DNA from: Desulfurobacterium sp. TC5-1
Lineage (GTDB): Bacteria > Aquificota > Aquificia > Desulfurobacteriales > Desulfurobacteriaceae
Length of the DNA: 64,000 nucleotides
NCBI RefSeq assembly: GCF_000421485.1
Contig: NZ_ATXC01000002.1
Location: 124,001-188,000 of the forward strand
Direction of reading: 5' to 3'
Below are positions 53,086 through 63,548 of this stretch, one piece after another (within the stretch, counting starts at the first letter, position 1; every line of letters begins with the position of its first letter). The notes under the pieces are model-generated. The model worked only from the letters and a program-made list of their open reading frames with translations. It had not been told where the DNA came from and ran no database searches. The translations under genes and the position numbers were made by a program.

Positions 53086-53385
53086 TTACCTATTGAAGGA
53101 TATCTCTTTACCGCCTTCTTCAACCTTTATTATCGTTCCCATACCCCAAACATTAATCACTTTATCACCGTCGTTATCAACGCCTTCAAGAATCTTGACA
53201 GTAATATTCTTAACACCGTTCCCGCCGATATCCTCAGCCTGCTGCTCAAGCATTGCAACAACCCTCATAACAGGGTCAATCGGAAGCTCGCCGTTGAACC
53301 AGTTTTTCTCTTTCTGCTGAATGAAAGCGTAAGCTATGTTTATAACCTCATGCTTCTGTGGAACTTCTCCAAAAGAGAGAATCAT
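53086..53385 (-). CDS. small protein, possibly YbjQ/UPF0145-like
   Basis: 99 residues. The second half ('LEQQAEDIGGNGVKNITVKI' then 'GDKVINVWGMGTIIKVEE') resembles the YbjQ pattern of an A/G-x-N-A/G-V helix-strand followed by x-G-T-(A/I)-V-x-(V/I). The first half does not show the family's usual start, so the link is weak. Cytoplasmic. GGAGG lies 7 nt before ATG 53385; mtnP follows 21 nt behind. Confidence 0.5.
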   Translation of the reverse strand: MILSFGEVPQKHEVINIAYAFIQQKEKNWFNGELPIDPVMRVVAMLEQQAEDIGGNGVKNITVKILEGVDNDGDKVINVWGMGTIIKVEEGGKEISFNR

Positions 53386-53458
53386 CTTTAAACCTCCGTA
53401 GGACTGTTGTTAGTGCCATTATTCTACAACAAAATCAACTTCCAAAGACAAAGGAAAA

Positions 53459-55537
53459 TCACTCTCCGACTGTTCCTACGACGTTAACCTTTGCGCCCGG
53501 TTCTACTTCAGAGTAAGAAAGAACAACAATATTTGGTGCATACGGTTCTATTATCTTTTTAAGAAAACGGCGAACGGCAGGAGAGGTGAGAATAACCGGA
53601 ACTGCCTGCTTCCTGGTGAAAATGTCACGGTATTTCATAATGTCACCCATTATTCGCTGAACGAAAGCAGGTTCAAGAGGCGGAAGGTAACCGTCGTTCT
53701 GTTTCACCTTTTCTAAAATGTAATTTTCTGCTTTTGGAGTCAGCGTCAGAACGGTAATCTCACCGTTCACAGCGTAAAGGTTCGTTATCAAACGGGCAAG
53801 TGCCTGTCTTACAAATTCGGTGAGGATGTCCGGATCCTGCGTTTTTGAAATGTTATCTGAAAGCGCCTCCAGGATAGTCATAAGGTCTTTAACAGGAATG
53901 CCCTCTTTAAGCAAATTCTGAAGAACCCTGTGAACGACACCTAAAGGCACCTGCTCCGGAACGATGTCTTTAACGAGAGGATACTTCCTGGCAAGGTTGT
54001 CTATGAGCTCTTTTGTTTCAACCCTTCCCAAAATCTCGTAGGCATGTTTCTTGATAACTTCCGAAAGATGAGTAATTATAACTGTTGGAATGTCAACAAC
54101 AGTATATCCCAAAAGTTTTGCCCTATCTTTCAGGTTAGGTGCTATCCAGTAAGCTGTAAGCCCGAATGCCGGCTCTTTTGTCTCCTTCCCGGGAATCTTT
54201 TCCTTTGTTGTCCCCGTATCAATGGCAAGTAGCTTGTTAGGCTCTACCTCACCTCTGGCAACCTCAACATCTCTTATTAAAATTCTATACTCACCCGGTT
54301 TAAGCTCAAGATTATCTTTTATGTGAACAAGGGGAATGATTATTCCTAACTCTTTAGCAAGCTGCTTTCTTAGCGATTTTATCCTCTTAACAATTTCCCC
54401 TTTTTTCTTATCCTCAACATAAGGTATCAAAGCATAACCTATTTCCATTGCCAGCGTTTCCGGTGGAGAAATCACATCTTCTTCCTCTTCTTTCGCCTTT
54501 GCCTCTTTTAAAAGCTCTTTTGCCCTCTCTTCTGCCTCTTTTAACTCTTTCTCTTTAGTAGCTTCGTAAACCATGTAGGCAACTATTGCAATGAGAGAAG
54601 CTACAAGCAGGAACGGAATTGTTGGCATTCCCGGAACGATACCCATAACTGCAAGAGTTCCTGCCGCCATGAAAAGGGCTTTATGGTAACCTGTCAACTG
54701 CTTGAAAATTTCCGTTCCAAGGTCAGTCTCGGCTGCTGCTCTTGTAACCATAAGACCGGCCGCGGTTGAGGTAATGAGAGAGGGAATCTGTCCTACAAGT
54801 CCATCACCAACGGTAAGAATAGTAAATGTTTTTGCGGCATCAGACAAACTCATGTGATGCTGAAAAACACCTATGGCAAGACCGCCAAGGATGTTTATAA
54901 GCGTAATGATAATCCCTGCAATGGCATCGCCACGGATAAACTTCGAAGCACCGTCCATCGCCCCGTAGAAGTCCGCTTCTCTTGCTATTTCCTGACGGCG
55001 CCTCTGGGCTTCTTTCTCATCGATCAAACCGGCGTTAAGGTCAGCGTCTATCGCCATCTGTTTACCTGGCATGGCGTCAAGAGTAAACCTTGCGGCAACT
55101 TCTGAAATCCTTTCAGTACCTTTTGTAATGACGATAAAGTTGATTACCACAAGTATCAGGAAAACGATAATACCTACGATGTAGTTACCACCAACGACAA
55201 ACTGTCCAAAGGCCTCTATAACCTTACCGGCTGCCGCAGGTCCCTCATTTCCATGAAGGAGAATTCGCCTTGTTGTTGCAATGTTAAGAGATAGACGAAA
55301 AAGCGTTGCGATAAGGAGTAGAGATGGAAAAGAAGAAAGTTCAAGGGGATGGTTTATATAAATCGTAGTCATCAGAATTAACAGAGATAGTGTAATGCTA
55401 AAGGTTAAAAGAATATCAAGAGCCATAGGAGGAATGGGAAGCACCATCGAGGCAAGAATGGCAAGGAGGAGAAGAACAAAAAGAAGATCAGAATACTTGT
55501 AAAGCTTGTTCACGTAGAGAAGAAGTGTTTCTTTCAT
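53459..55537 (-). CDS. flhA: flagellar export apparatus protein FlhA
   Basis: 692 residues. The N-terminal part has about eight membrane helices, with the FHIPEP-family segment 'GTERISEVAARFTLDAMPGK' and 'QMAIDADLNAGLID'. The cytoplasmic C-terminal domain (about 345-692) forms the nonameric export gate that docks chaperone-substrate complexes. The ATG overlaps the flgJ-type gene stop (ATGA). Last gene of the chemotaxis-flagellar operon; flhB and flhF are not in the window. Confidence 0.96.
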   Translation of the reverse strand: MKETLLLYVNKLYKYSDLLFVLLLLAILASMVLPIPPMALDILLTFSITLSLLILMTTIYINHPLELSSFPSLLLIATLFRLSLNIATTRRILLHGNEGPAAAGKVIEAFGQFVVGGNYIVGIIVFLILVVINFIVITKGTERISEVAARFTLDAMPGKQMAIDADLNAGLIDEKEAQRRRQEIAREADFYGAMDGASKFIRGDAIAGIIITLINILGGLAIGVFQHHMSLSDAAKTFTILTVGDGLVGQIPSLITSTAAGLMVTRAAAETDLGTEIFKQLTGYHKALFMAAGTLAVMGIVPGMPTIPFLLVASLIAIVAYMVYEATKEKELKEAEERAKELLKEAKAKEEEEDVISPPETLAMEIGYALIPYVEDKKKGEIVKRIKSLRKQLAKELGIIIPLVHIKDNLELKPGEYRILIRDVEVARGEVEPNKLLAIDTGTTKEKIPGKETKEPAFGLTAYWIAPNLKDRAKLLGYTVVDIPTVIITHLSEVIKKHAYEILGRVETKELIDNLARKYPLVKDIVPEQVPLGVVHRVLQNLLKEGIPVKDLMTILEALSDNISKTQDPDILTEFVRQALARLITNLYAVNGEITVLTLTPKAENYILEKVKQNDGYLPPLEPAFVQRIMGDIMKYRDIFTRKQAVPVILTSPAVRRFLKKIIEPYAPNIVVLSYSEVEPGAKVNVVGTVGE

Positions 55538-55815
55538 AGATTCTCCGCCTTTTTATAGGCGTTAAGGGCATTCTCTATATACTTTGCAAGTCCAAATCTA
55601 TCAGAGGAGGCAAGTTTATTTGCAACTGTCATATCAAACATATCGGTGTACATCTTATCTGAAAAGGAGGAAAACATACCTTCCGGTATTCCCTTTCTCA
55701 TCTCTTTCAACATAATCTCAAGAAACGTTGCCTCAAACTCTCTGGCAACGTCTTTTACCGTTTTGATATTTTTAATTGCCGTAACATCCCAGTAAGGAAT
55801 AATCTTCGGCTCCAT
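55534..55815 (-). CDS. flgJ: FlgJ-type rod-binding protein without muramidase domain
   Basis: 93 residues. 'VAREFEATFLEIMLKEMRKG' and 'YTDMFDMTVANKLASSD' match the N-terminal rod-scaffold domain of FlgJ. The C-terminal peptidoglycan hydrolase domain of the E. coli protein is absent, so the wall must be opened by a separate enzyme, as in many non-gammaproteobacteria. Sits between flgI and flhA in the expected order. Confidence 0.85.
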   Translation of the reverse strand: MEPKIIPYWDVTAIKNIKTVKDVAREFEATFLEIMLKEMRKGIPEGMFSSFSDKMYTDMFDMTVANKLASSDRFGLAKYIENALNAYKKAENL

Positions 55816-55826
55816 CTCTCTCCCCG

Positions 55827-56924
55827 TTACATAATCACTATTTTAGCATGAAGCTTGCCAGCTGCTTTTATAGCCTGAATTATCGCTATTAAATCCCTCG
55901 GGGATATACCAAGCTCGTTGAGAGCCTTAACAAGATCTCTAAGGTCGGCAGACTGAACACTAAATATACGACCCTTCTCCTCTTTAACCTCGGTAGTTAC
56001 ATTCTCGGTAGCAACCGTCTTGCCGTTTGAAAGAGGGGATGGCTGCGAAACCTGCGGCGTTTTCGTTACTGAAACATAAATATTACCGTGGGCAACATAA
56101 ACAGGAGGGTCTATCCTAACGTTACCGCTCATTATAACCGTTCCTGTCCTTTCATATATCACAACTACAGGTTCAGGCTCGGTATTTATGGAAAGGTTAA
56201 GAATCTTTGAAATGAAATCAACCTTGTTAACGCCTTCCGGAAACCTCACTTTAACCGTTGAAGAATCAACGGCAACAGCCGTTCCTCTACCAAAGGCACT
56301 GTTAATGGCATCGGCTATCGTAGCAGCTTCAGAAAAGGAAGGATGCTTCAGCGTGAGAGTTACAGAATGTTCATCGGTAAGTTCAAAGGGAAGTCCCCTC
56401 TCAACTATACCACCATCTGGAATGATACCGGTTGTTGGAAAGTTCTTCTGAACCTTTCCTCCTTTGTTTGATTCTGAATAACCACCGCCGGTGGAAACAG
56501 AACCCTGAGCAAAGGCATAAACCTTTCCATCGGGACCAAGGAGCGGCGTTCTTATAAGAATTCCGTTGGAAATATCCTTTGCATCACCTATTGAAGCAAC
56601 ATTAACATCAAATGTCATTCCCGGTTTCGCAAAAGGTGGAAGTTTTGCCGTAACTATCACAGCTGCAGCGTTTTTGGTCTTAACTACCTTTGGATCAACA
56701 TAAATCCCCATTTTTCTCAGCATATTTGAAATACTCTGAAGCGTAAAAACGCTGGAAGAGCCGTCACCGGTACCGTCAAGCCCGACAACAATACCGTAAC
56801 CCGTCAAAAAGTTCGGCCGCACGCCTTCAATATTTACCTCAGAACCTATCTTCGTAGTGACCGCTCCGGCATTAACTGAAAAGATAAACAAAACAGCGAA
56901 GAGAAAAAACACCCTTTTAATCAT
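55827..56924 (-). CDS. flgI: flagellar P-ring protein FlgI
   Basis: 365 residues from ATG 56924 (GGGAGC upstream and signal peptide starting at once; a start 8 codons earlier has no RBS). Signal peptide cleaves near NAGA. 'GVRPNFLTGYGIVVGLDGTG' and 'SISNMLRKMGIYVDP' are diagnostic. Forms the periplasmic ring in peptidoglycan around the rod. The presence of P and L rings proves a diderm envelope. Confidence 0.95.
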   Translation of the reverse strand: MIKRVFFLFAVLFIFSVNAGAVTTKIGSEVNIEGVRPNFLTGYGIVVGLDGTGDGSSSVFTLQSISNMLRKMGIYVDPKVVKTKNAAAVIVTAKLPPFAKPGMTFDVNVASIGDAKDISNGILIRTPLLGPDGKVYAFAQGSVSTGGGYSESNKGGKVQKNFPTTGIIPDGGIVERGLPFELTDEHSVTLTLKHPSFSEAATIADAINSAFGRGTAVAVDSSTVKVRFPEGVNKVDFISKILNLSINTEPEPVVVIYERTGTVIMSGNVRIDPPVYVAHGNIYVSVTKTPQVSQPSPLSNGKTVATENVTTEVKEEKGRIFSVQSADLRDLVKALNELGISPRDLIAIIQAIKAAGKLHAKIVIM

Positions 56925-56935
56925 AAATCTGCTCC

Positions 56936-57622
56936 CTAAAATGGCCATATCTTCATCAAGAATCTTGCAAGCCAGCCGGGCCTCTGACTCTCTGCCCAGA
57001 AACCTTTACCGTTATATTCAACGTACATGTCAGAAATTCTGGAAGATAGTATCGAGTTGTCCTGTTCTATGTCGGTTGGACTGATTATCCCCGATATTTT
57101 TAAAACCTGAGTATCGTCGTTTATCTTTATAACCTTTTCGCCTTCTATGTAGAGATTCCCATTAGGATAAACTTTAACAACCCGTGCAGTTATCGTTGCC
57201 ACAAGCTTGGCATCTCTTTTTGTAGCTCCTTGACCGGAAAAATCCATCGAAGGCGAAGTAGAAAAACCAAGAATCGGATTGGTTGAATTACCGGGAATGC
57301 TCTTACCTAAAACGGTTGGACCATTAACGTTGAGACTCATAGAAGACTTCTTTCCCGTTGAGCTGGTTGAACTTCCCTCACCAGAAAGCGACTCCACAAC
57401 CTTTATCGTTATAATATCTCCAACCTGATGAGCTTTGGGATCAGAAAAGAGATTGTCATAGCCAGTGTAAAGAGAACCTTTTGAAAGCGGTTTTGCCTCT
57501 TCTACTGGTGGCGGCGGCGGTCTGTAGGCCACCTCCTTTTTCACCGGCGGATTACTTGCGCACCCTGAAAGAAAGAAAATCAGGGCACAAATTCCACAAC
57601 ACCACTTCCTATAACTCTGCAT
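56936..57622 (-). CDS. flgH: flagellar L-ring lipoprotein FlgH
   Basis: 228 residues with lipobox LSGC near 20, as in FlgH, which makes the outer-membrane L ring. 'GSLYTGYDNLFSDPKAHQVG' and 'DIITIKVVE' plus 'GIISPTDIEQDNSILSSRIS' are the family motifs. ATG 57622 overlaps the end of flgA by 43 nt; no later in-frame start precedes the lipobox, so the overlap is real. Confidence 0.92.
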   Translation of the reverse strand: MQSYRKWCCGICALIFFLSGCASNPPVKKEVAYRPPPPPVEEAKPLSKGSLYTGYDNLFSDPKAHQVGDIITIKVVESLSGEGSSTSSTGKKSSMSLNVNGPTVLGKSIPGNSTNPILGFSTSPSMDFSGQGATKRDAKLVATITARVVKVYPNGNLYIEGEKVIKINDDTQVLKISGIISPTDIEQDNSILSSRISDMYVEYNGKGFWAESQRPGWLARFLMKIWPF

Positions 57623-58230
57623 AGCAATTTCTTCCCGGTAGATATGTTTTTAACCTCTATTATATCCCCTAAAGCACCATTTTGAAGTGCCTGTCCCACC
57701 ATCTCTATTCTTATGTTGTTAGAAACATAGACAACCTTAACCGGCGCATTTTTGAAAACCTTAAAATCTGGAATCACATCTGAAGGCTTAATTATAGCGC
57801 CGGCTCTTATAAGTCTTTTTGCCCTTTTACCGATAACATCTTCAGCAGAGTTGAAACCAAGAGAAGCCCTGCCTTCTAAAACCTTTTTAACTTTAAGGTC
57901 ACTCTTTTTTATAAGCGTTTTAGGAAGAATATCATGTGCAGCAACAACTACAGGTTTAAGATTTGCAACCCTCACGTTTACAGGAATAATCTCTTCCTTT
58001 GCGCCATCTTTTACAAAAAGTCTGAAACGCAGATAATATTTATCTTCTGAAGTAAGCGTAACCCTGACAGAATCAGAATCTATATCTTTATCAGGTGCAC
58101 TTACAAAAATTACCGCTTTACCCGGAAAATGAACATCAATGTAGTGTTTTATAAAATCTTTAACGGTTTCACCACTTGCCGGCAAAACCGTTAAAAGAAG
58201 AAACGAAAAAGCAAGGAGTAAAAAGCGCAA
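57580..58230 (-). CDS. flgA: P-ring assembly chaperone FlgA
   Basis: 216 residues from TTG 58230, which lies 6 nt after AGAGGG and opens directly into the signal peptide (cleavage near ASG). A TTG five codons earlier is possible. The SAF domain is C-terminal: 'VVAAHDILPKTLIKKSDLKV' with 'LGFNSAEDVIGKRAKRLIRAG' and 'DVIEVKNISTG'-like ending (here IIEVKNISTGKKL). Periplasmic; helps FlgI fold. Confidence 0.9.
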   Translation of the reverse strand: MRFLLLAFSFLLLTVLPASGETVKDFIKHYIDVHFPGKAVIFVSAPDKDIDSDSVRVTLTSEDKYYLRFRLFVKDGAKEEIIPVNVRVANLKPVVVAAHDILPKTLIKKSDLKVKKVLEGRASLGFNSAEDVIGKRAKRLIRAGAIIKPSDVIPDFKVFKNAPVKVVYVSNNIRIEMVGQALQNGALGDIIEVKNISTGKKLLCRVIGSGVVEFVP

Positions 58231-58248
58231 AACACACCCTCTCAAAAC

Positions 58249-59049
58249 TTATGATTTAAGAGAACTGACAACCCGAAGCATATCGTCAGCCGTTGTTATG
58301 CCTTTTGAGTTAATTTCATAGGCACGCTGGGCCACTATCAGGTTAACCATCTCTTCAACGATATTGACGTTGGAAGCCTCAAGGAATCCCTGAAGTAGTT
58401 TTCCGTAACCATCGGTGTTTGGATCACCTTCAATAGGTTCACCTGAAGCATCTGTTTGAGCGTAAAGATTGCCACCGAGTGACTTTAAACCTGAGGGATT
58501 TATGAACTTATAAAGCTTTATTTTTCCAACCTCTTCTGTTGTCTCCTGCCCGCCGCTGTTTCTAACAATGTAAACGTTTCCATTTGGACTTATGGACACA
58601 TTTACTATCGTTTCAGGGGAAGAAATCTGTATATTTGGGCTCAAACGGTAACCTTCAGGCGTAACAAGATAACCTTCACTGTCAACCTGAAAATCACCCG
58701 CTCTCGTATAAGCCTCTCCGCCGCCGGGAAGCTCTATTTTGAAAAATCCATCACCCTGAATGGCAAGGTCAAACTTTTTATCTGTCTTTATCAAACTTCC
58801 CTGTGTGAATATCTTGCTGACGTCAGAAAGCTTAACGCCAAGTCCTATCTGAATGCCGGAAGGCACCATGTTTTCATCTGAACTCATAACTCCGGGATCT
58901 TTAATCGTCTGATACATCAAGTCTTCAAAGTTTGCTCTCGAACGTTTAAATCCAATAGTGTTAACGTTGGCTATGTTGTTTGAAACAACGTCAAGGTTTG
59001 TCTGCTGTGCTTCCATTCCGGAAGCGGATGTCCAGAGAGCCCTTATCAT
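58249..59049 (-). CDS. flgG: flagellar distal rod protein FlgG
   Basis: 266 residues. 'ALWTSASGMEAQQTNLDVVS' followed by 'NNIANVNTIGFKRSRANFED' is the FlgG N-terminus, and the C-terminal 'LEASNVNIVEEMVNLIVAQR' completes the coiled-coil core. No signal peptide; exported by the flagellar system. GGGGGAAG precedes ATG 59049. Confidence 0.95.
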   Translation of the reverse strand: MIRALWTSASGMEAQQTNLDVVSNNIANVNTIGFKRSRANFEDLMYQTIKDPGVMSSDENMVPSGIQIGLGVKLSDVSKIFTQGSLIKTDKKFDLAIQGDGFFKIELPGGGEAYTRAGDFQVDSEGYLVTPEGYRLSPNIQISSPETIVNVSISPNGNVYIVRNSGGQETTEEVGKIKLYKFINPSGLKSLGGNLYAQTDASGEPIEGDPNTDGYGKLLQGFLEASNVNIVEEMVNLIVAQRAYEINSKGITTADDMLRVVSSLKS

Positions 59050-59064
59050 CGTCTTCCCCCTTTA

Positions 59065-59781
59065 TTAAACCTTTCCTATTTCAACACTCTTTATGTTAAT
59101 TCTGTCAAGGCTTCGTATCAAATTTCCATAAATGTCGAAACGTCTCTGTGCTTCTATCAGATTAACCATCTCCTCAACCGGATTGACGTTAGAATTCTCA
59201 AGATAACCGGCCAAAACTTTATACTCTGCCTTCTTACGGTTTCCTGAACCCCGATAGTAACCTTCCCCAACGGGCGTCACAGAATCGTAATCCTCTATAC
59301 CTAAAACAGCAACCTGAACACCACCCTGTAATACTCTGCCATCTTCTGTAACATTAAAAGGCATTGTCCCGTCTAAAAGAATAGGCTTCCCCGCACCATC
59401 AAGAACTTTATTCCCATTTGCATCAACTAAAAAGCCGTTTTTATCAAGGTGGAAGTGTCCGTTTCTGGTAAGAAGAACGCCCGCTTTTGTTAAAACGGTA
59501 AAAAAGCCTTTACCGGAAATGGCAAAATCAAAGGGCGAATCGGTCTTTTGAAGTGAACCCTGGGAAAGTACAGGAACCGTTTCTTTAAACCTCGGGAAGG
59601 TCAACAGTTTGGCGGCTTCTCCTTTATTAACAGGAACATTCTGGTACATCTCTTCTTCAAAAATTTTTTTAAAACCCGGCGTGTCAACGTTGGCTATGTT
59701 GTTTGAAACAACATCCAACTGTTCCATAGCACGCCTGCCGCCACTTGCAAGCATATATATAGATTGAAGGTCAACTGCCAT
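59065..59781 (-). CDS. flgF: flagellar proximal rod protein FlgF
   Basis: 238 residues, related to FlgG but shorter. 'MLASGGRRAMEQLDVVSNNI' and 'ANVDTPGFKKIFEEEMYQ' start the protein and 'LENSNVNPVEEMVNLIEAQR' ends it. Position upstream of flgG and length identify FlgF. GAGGAAAC precedes ATG 59781. Confidence 0.9.
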   Translation of the reverse strand: MAVDLQSIYMLASGGRRAMEQLDVVSNNIANVDTPGFKKIFEEEMYQNVPVNKGEAAKLLTFPRFKETVPVLSQGSLQKTDSPFDFAISGKGFFTVLTKAGVLLTRNGHFHLDKNGFLVDANGNKVLDGAGKPILLDGTMPFNVTEDGRVLQGGVQVAVLGIEDYDSVTPVGEGYYRGSGNRKKAEYKVLAGYLENSNVNPVEEMVNLIEAQRRFDIYGNLIRSLDRINIKSVEIGKV

Positions 59782-59788
59782 AGTTTCC

Positions 59789-60184
59789 TCACTTTTTATA
59801 GGCAGAAAATATCTTTTCTATCTTTTCTTTCAGCGTTTCTGCGGTAAATGGCTTAACAACATAGTTATTAACACCGGCTTTTATGGCTGCAAGAACGTTT
59901 TCTTTTTTCGCTTCAGCAGTTACCATCAAAACGGGCAGATGTTTTAACTTTGGGTCCTTTCTTATCTCCTGAACAAGCTCAAGTCCGGTCATGTTGGGCA
60001 TGTTCCAGTCTGTAAGAACAAAATCGTAATCCCCCTGCCTTAATTTTTGAAGGGCAACCTTTCCGTCTTCAGCTTCGTCTATGTTTTTAAAACCAAGCTG
60101 CATCAGAAGGGATTTTTCTATCCTCCTCATTGTAGCCATATCGTCAACTACCAGAATCTTTATATTCGGATCAGGAAGAGGCAT
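59789..60184 (-). CDS. cheY: chemotaxis response regulator CheY
   Basis: 131-residue single receiver domain. Acidic pocket '[20 protein letters not shown]', phosphoacceptor Asp in '[13 protein letters not shown]', T in '[12 protein letters not shown]' and K in '[11 protein letters not shown]' are those of CheY, including the W-N-M-P around the Asp. Binds the flagellar switch. Two ATGs are adjacent; 60184 is better spaced from GGAGG. It overlaps the cheV end by 14 nt. Confidence 0.92.
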   Translation of the reverse strand: MPLPDPNIKILVVDDMATMRRIEKSLLMQLGFKNIDEAEDGKVALQKLRQGDYDFVLTDWNMPNMTGLELVQEIRKDPKLKHLPVLMVTAEAKKENVLAAIKAGVNNYVVKPFTAETLKEKIEKIFSAYKK

Positions 60185-61151
60185 CATTCCTCCTTAAAGC
60201 GTATTTATGGACAAGCTTTATCAGGTCAGGTGCATCAAACTTTACAAGGTGCGCATCTGCTCCAACAAACTTACTCTTGCTAACGTTAGCCTGGTCACTG
60301 AGCGATGTATTTATTATAACAGGTATCTTTGCAAGCTCAGGATTGCCTTTAACTTTCTTGGTGAAAGTTAAACCATCCATTCCGGGCATCTCTATGTCAG
60401 AAATTATAAGCTGAACAAAATCGGAAAGGTCTTTCCCCTCTTCTTTGGCATTTTTAAGCCAGTCGTGAAGTAACTCAAGAGCTTCTATACCGTTTGTCGC
60501 CTCATATACGGTGTGACCATCTTCGGTCAGAATTTTTCTCATTATTCTGCGAGCAACGGAACTATCATCAACAATGAGAATCTTAAAGTGTTCATCTTCC
60601 TTAATTCCGAGTTTTTTCTTATTAATACTGCTGACGCTCATAACCCTTATCATACCAAGCTCATCAAGAATACCTTCAAAGTCAAGCAGTAGAAGAAGCT
60701 GACCGTTCTCTATCTCTATAACTCCAACAATCTTGCCGCCGAGCTTGTTGTTCATACTCTCAGGCGGTTTTTTAATCTCGTTCCACTTTAAACGGCGGAT
60801 TCTCTTTGCCTCGTGAATTGTTATACCGACAATCTCTCTCAAAAATTCCATTACAATAGTGTATTTCTCATCCATTGCCGGTTTAATCTTCATCCATCTT
60901 GCAAGAGAAAGGAGAGGGACATTCTTATCCCTTATTCTGGCTATTCCCACAACTTCAGGAGGTGACTTCGGCGTCTTCGCCACATTCTCAGGGGTAAAGA
61001 TAACTTCTTTTACCTTGGCAACATTAACGCCTAAAGCCCACTCATATATGGAACCGTCCTCAAGCTCCTCATACATTCTAAAGTCAACTATCTCAAGCTC
61101 ATTGGCTCCGGTTTCAAGTATTTTCGGAAGCAGCTCCTGTTTCTTAGGCAT
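60171..61151 (-). CDS. cheV: chemotaxis adaptor CheV (CheW-receiver fusion)
   Basis: 326 residues. CheW-like domain (about 20-175, '[20 protein letters not shown]' and '[20 protein letters not shown]') fused to a receiver domain (about 190-320, '[20 protein letters not shown]', Asp in '[13 protein letters not shown]'). Links receptors to CheA, with phosphorylation of the receiver thought to help adaptation. Lies between mcp and cheY. Confidence 0.93.
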   Translation of the reverse strand: MPKKQELLPKILETGANELEIVDFRMYEELEDGSIYEWALGVNVAKVKEVIFTPENVAKTPKSPPEVVGIARIRDKNVPLLSLARWMKIKPAMDEKYTIVMEFLREIVGITIHEAKRIRRLKWNEIKKPPESMNNKLGGKIVGVIEIENGQLLLLLDFEGILDELGMIRVMSVSSINKKKLGIKEDEHFKILIVDDSSVARRIMRKILTEDGHTVYEATNGIEALELLHDWLKNAKEEGKDLSDFVQLIISDIEMPGMDGLTFTKKVKGNPELAKIPVIINTSLSDQANVSKSKFVGADAHLVKFDAPDLIKLVHKYALRRNDASS

Positions 61152-61154
61152 TTA

Positions 61155-63044
61155 TCAACGGCCTCCATCTTTTATGTTCAGATAGGTTTTTATACAAACA
61201 ACTACCTTTGATGTAATCTCGTTGCTCACCTTGATAAGCTCTTCCATCTTTTCAAGTGTTTCTCCAAAGTCCCTATTCTGAAGAGCTACGGCTATCTCTT
61301 TAGCCTCTACAAGAAGATCCTCTATAAGTTCTTCTATCTCAGAAATTAAAGAAGCAAGCTCTGGATGTTTTGAAACAACCGTTCTAAAGACGTGGGTTGA
61401 AGAGGTTATCGTATTCATCAGTGAATTAACGGAAGCGATAAATGTTGTATCGGGCTGAATATTGAGAACGTAAACTTTCCTGATGTTCTCCTCAATGCTT
61501 TCAATAATATCAAGAACATCGGTAACAATCTTGATGAGGTCTTTTGCATCTCCAAGATCAACCATACCAAATGTAGCAAGAACTTTTTTAATCTCGGCTT
61601 TCGTTCTGTCAGAATTCTTAATAACATTATCTGTAATCGTGGAAAGGTTACTGATAATCTCTGAAGAATCCTGAATCTTCTCAACAATTGTCTCGATGTG
61701 TTTCTCTTCCTCTTCAACGGCAGTAAACAGCCTGTTGATAACTGCAAGTGTGTCTTCCGCTGAATCCTTAATATTGTTGTAAACCTCCTTGTTCTGACTG
61801 AATATATCCATCCCGTCGTTGACAGCTTTCGTTGCTTCTTCCGTAATCTTAGTTGTTTTTGCCATCTTCTCACGCATGTTCTTAACAACCTCTTTAATCT
61901 CAACGGCAGACTTATTCGTTCTTTCTGCCAGCTTTCTTACCTCATCAGCAACTACGGCAAAGCCTCTACCTGCTTCTCCTGCCCTTGCGGCTTCAATGGC
62001 AGCATTGAGAGCAAGCAGGTTAGTCTGCTCAGTTATGGAAGTTATCACTTCCACAACCTGGTCAATCTGCTCTGTCTGATGCCTTAAGTCCTGAACAACC
62101 TCTTCAAGGTTGCTGGTTATTGAGTGAATGTACTTCATCTGCTCAATAGAAGAGGTGGTTTTCTTCTCCGCTTCGTTAAGATATTCAAGTATTTTGTTGT
62201 AGTTTACTTTAAGCTGCTCAGAAACCTTCACAAGGTCATTTATCTGTTCCTTTATCTTTCTTGCCGCTTCAGACTCTTCTTTTGATGTCTCTATAACCTT
62301 TTGAATGCTGTTGAGAACAACAGAAACGGAAACGGCCGTGTCAATAGCCTGGAAGAGACTCTCTTTCGCTGCTTTAAGGTTTGAAACTATCATCTGTTGC
62401 GTTGTTTTCAGGTTTTCAACTATCTCTCTTTCTGCAGTTGCATCCTTCCAGGTTGCAAGATAACCCCTGACGCTTCCGTCTTTATTGAGAATAACATGCC
62501 TGTATGATGCCATAACGTAAGGGCCTACAGGGATGTCGGCGTTTTTAATGTGTTCACCGGGTCTTGTCGCTTTAAGAAGAGTCTTTATCCTTTCCGGATC
62601 TTTATGCATCACGTGAATAGACGTCCCTATTAAATTATCGGGATTAACGCCAAACTCTTTAAGGAAAACGTCTTTCCACTTTGAGGCTATCTCGAGAGCT
62701 CTCCTGTTTGCCAGCACAATTTCGTTACCCGCCCGACCTGGCTTAAAGTCCGGACTGGCAAGGAAAAATGCTTCTTCCATGAAAGAGTCAACTATCTGTT
62801 TATACATGTAGAGATCGTTATCTATCTTCTCTTTTTCTTCCTTAACCTTTTCAAGCTCTTCCTGTAATGCCCTCTTCTCTTCTTCCGCAGTCCTTTTTAC
62901 CTGTTCTACTGTTTCAAAAAGGTTCTTCTTCTCCTTTTCACAAGCCTTCAGCTGCTCTTCAAGTTTTTCTATCTCTTTCTCAAGATTGGCTATCGTTTTT
63001 TTGAGAAAAACTGTGGATTCCCCGTTCCCTCTGTTGCCAAACAT
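61155..63044 (-). CDS. soluble PAS-domain methyl-accepting chemotaxis protein
   Basis: 629 residues, no membrane helix, so a cytoplasmic receptor. An N-terminal coiled coil (about 8-85) precedes a PAS-type domain (about 88-205, '[14 protein letters not shown]' end). The signalling hairpin tip is '[20 protein letters not shown]' then '[17 protein letters not shown]', fully conserved. A C-terminal helical extension (about 510-629) follows the usual domain; no CZB zinc motif or NWETF-type CheR tether is seen. The signal is unknown. AAAGGAGG precedes ATG 63044. Confidence 0.92.
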   Translation of the reverse strand: MFGNRGNGESTVFLKKTIANLEKEIEKLEEQLKACEKEKKNLFETVEQVKRTAEEEKRALQEELEKVKEEKEKIDNDLYMYKQIVDSFMEEAFFLASPDFKPGRAGNEIVLANRRALEIASKWKDVFLKEFGVNPDNLIGTSIHVMHKDPERIKTLLKATRPGEHIKNADIPVGPYVMASYRHVILNKDGSVRGYLATWKDATAEREIVENLKTTQQMIVSNLKAAKESLFQAIDTAVSVSVVLNSIQKVIETSKEESEAARKIKEQINDLVKVSEQLKVNYNKILEYLNEAEKKTTSSIEQMKYIHSITSNLEEVVQDLRHQTEQIDQVVEVITSITEQTNLLALNAAIEAARAGEAGRGFAVVADEVRKLAERTNKSAVEIKEVVKNMREKMAKTTKITEEATKAVNDGMDIFSQNKEVYNNIKDSAEDTLAVINRLFTAVEEEEKHIETIVEKIQDSSEIISNLSTITDNVIKNSDRTKAEIKKVLATFGMVDLGDAKDLIKIVTDVLDIIESIEENIRKVYVLNIQPDTTFIASVNSLMNTITSSTHVFRTVVSKHPELASLISEIEELIEDLLVEAKEIAVALQNRDFGETLEKMEELIKVSNEITSKVVVCIKTYLNIKDGGR

Positions 63045-63548
63045 CTATTTTTCCTCCTTTGAAAAAATGGTTTTCGTATCAAGGATTATCAAAAGCTGAC
63101 TGTCTAACTGAACCACACCTTTTATGTGTTTAATCTCAATCCCTATTGTTCCCGTCGGCTCCGGCAGGATATCATCCTCAGTAAACCTCAGAGAACCGAC
63201 TATTTCATCTACCGTAATTCCAACCTCTCCGTAGTCGGTATCAAGGATAATGATGTTATTCTTTTCAAACAGCTCCGGTGTAATTTCTTCCCTTATCCCC
63301 AACTTCTTTTTTACAGTAGCTACGGGAACAATCTTTCCTCTCAGGTTCATTACTCCCAAAACAAACTCGGGCGACTTTGGAACAGGCGTTATATCTTTAT
63401 CGGTCGTTATTTCAACAATCTCTTCTATAGGAATACCGACAAGTTCATCGTTCAACTTAAAACCTATTACCTGTATCTCTCTTGAAACCGTCGCACCAAC
63501 TATCTCTTCTATCTCCAGCTCTTTCTTCCTACCATCTTCTACCTGCAT
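63045..63548 (-). CDS. cheW: chemotaxis coupling protein CheW
   Basis: 167 residues. 'IQVIGFKLNDELVGIPIEEI' and 'VLGVMNLRGKIVPVATVKKK' then 'GITVDEIVGSL' are the CheW fold. Bridges receptors to CheA. The ATG overlaps the cheA stop (TAATG). Confidence 0.93.
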   Translation of the reverse strand: MQVEDGRKKELEIEEIVGATVSREIQVIGFKLNDELVGIPIEEIVEITTDKDITPVPKSPEFVLGVMNLRGKIVPVATVKKKLGIREEITPELFEKNNIIILDTDYGEVGITVDEIVGSLRFTEDDILPEPTGTIGIEIKHIKGVVQLDSQLLIILDTKTIFSKEEK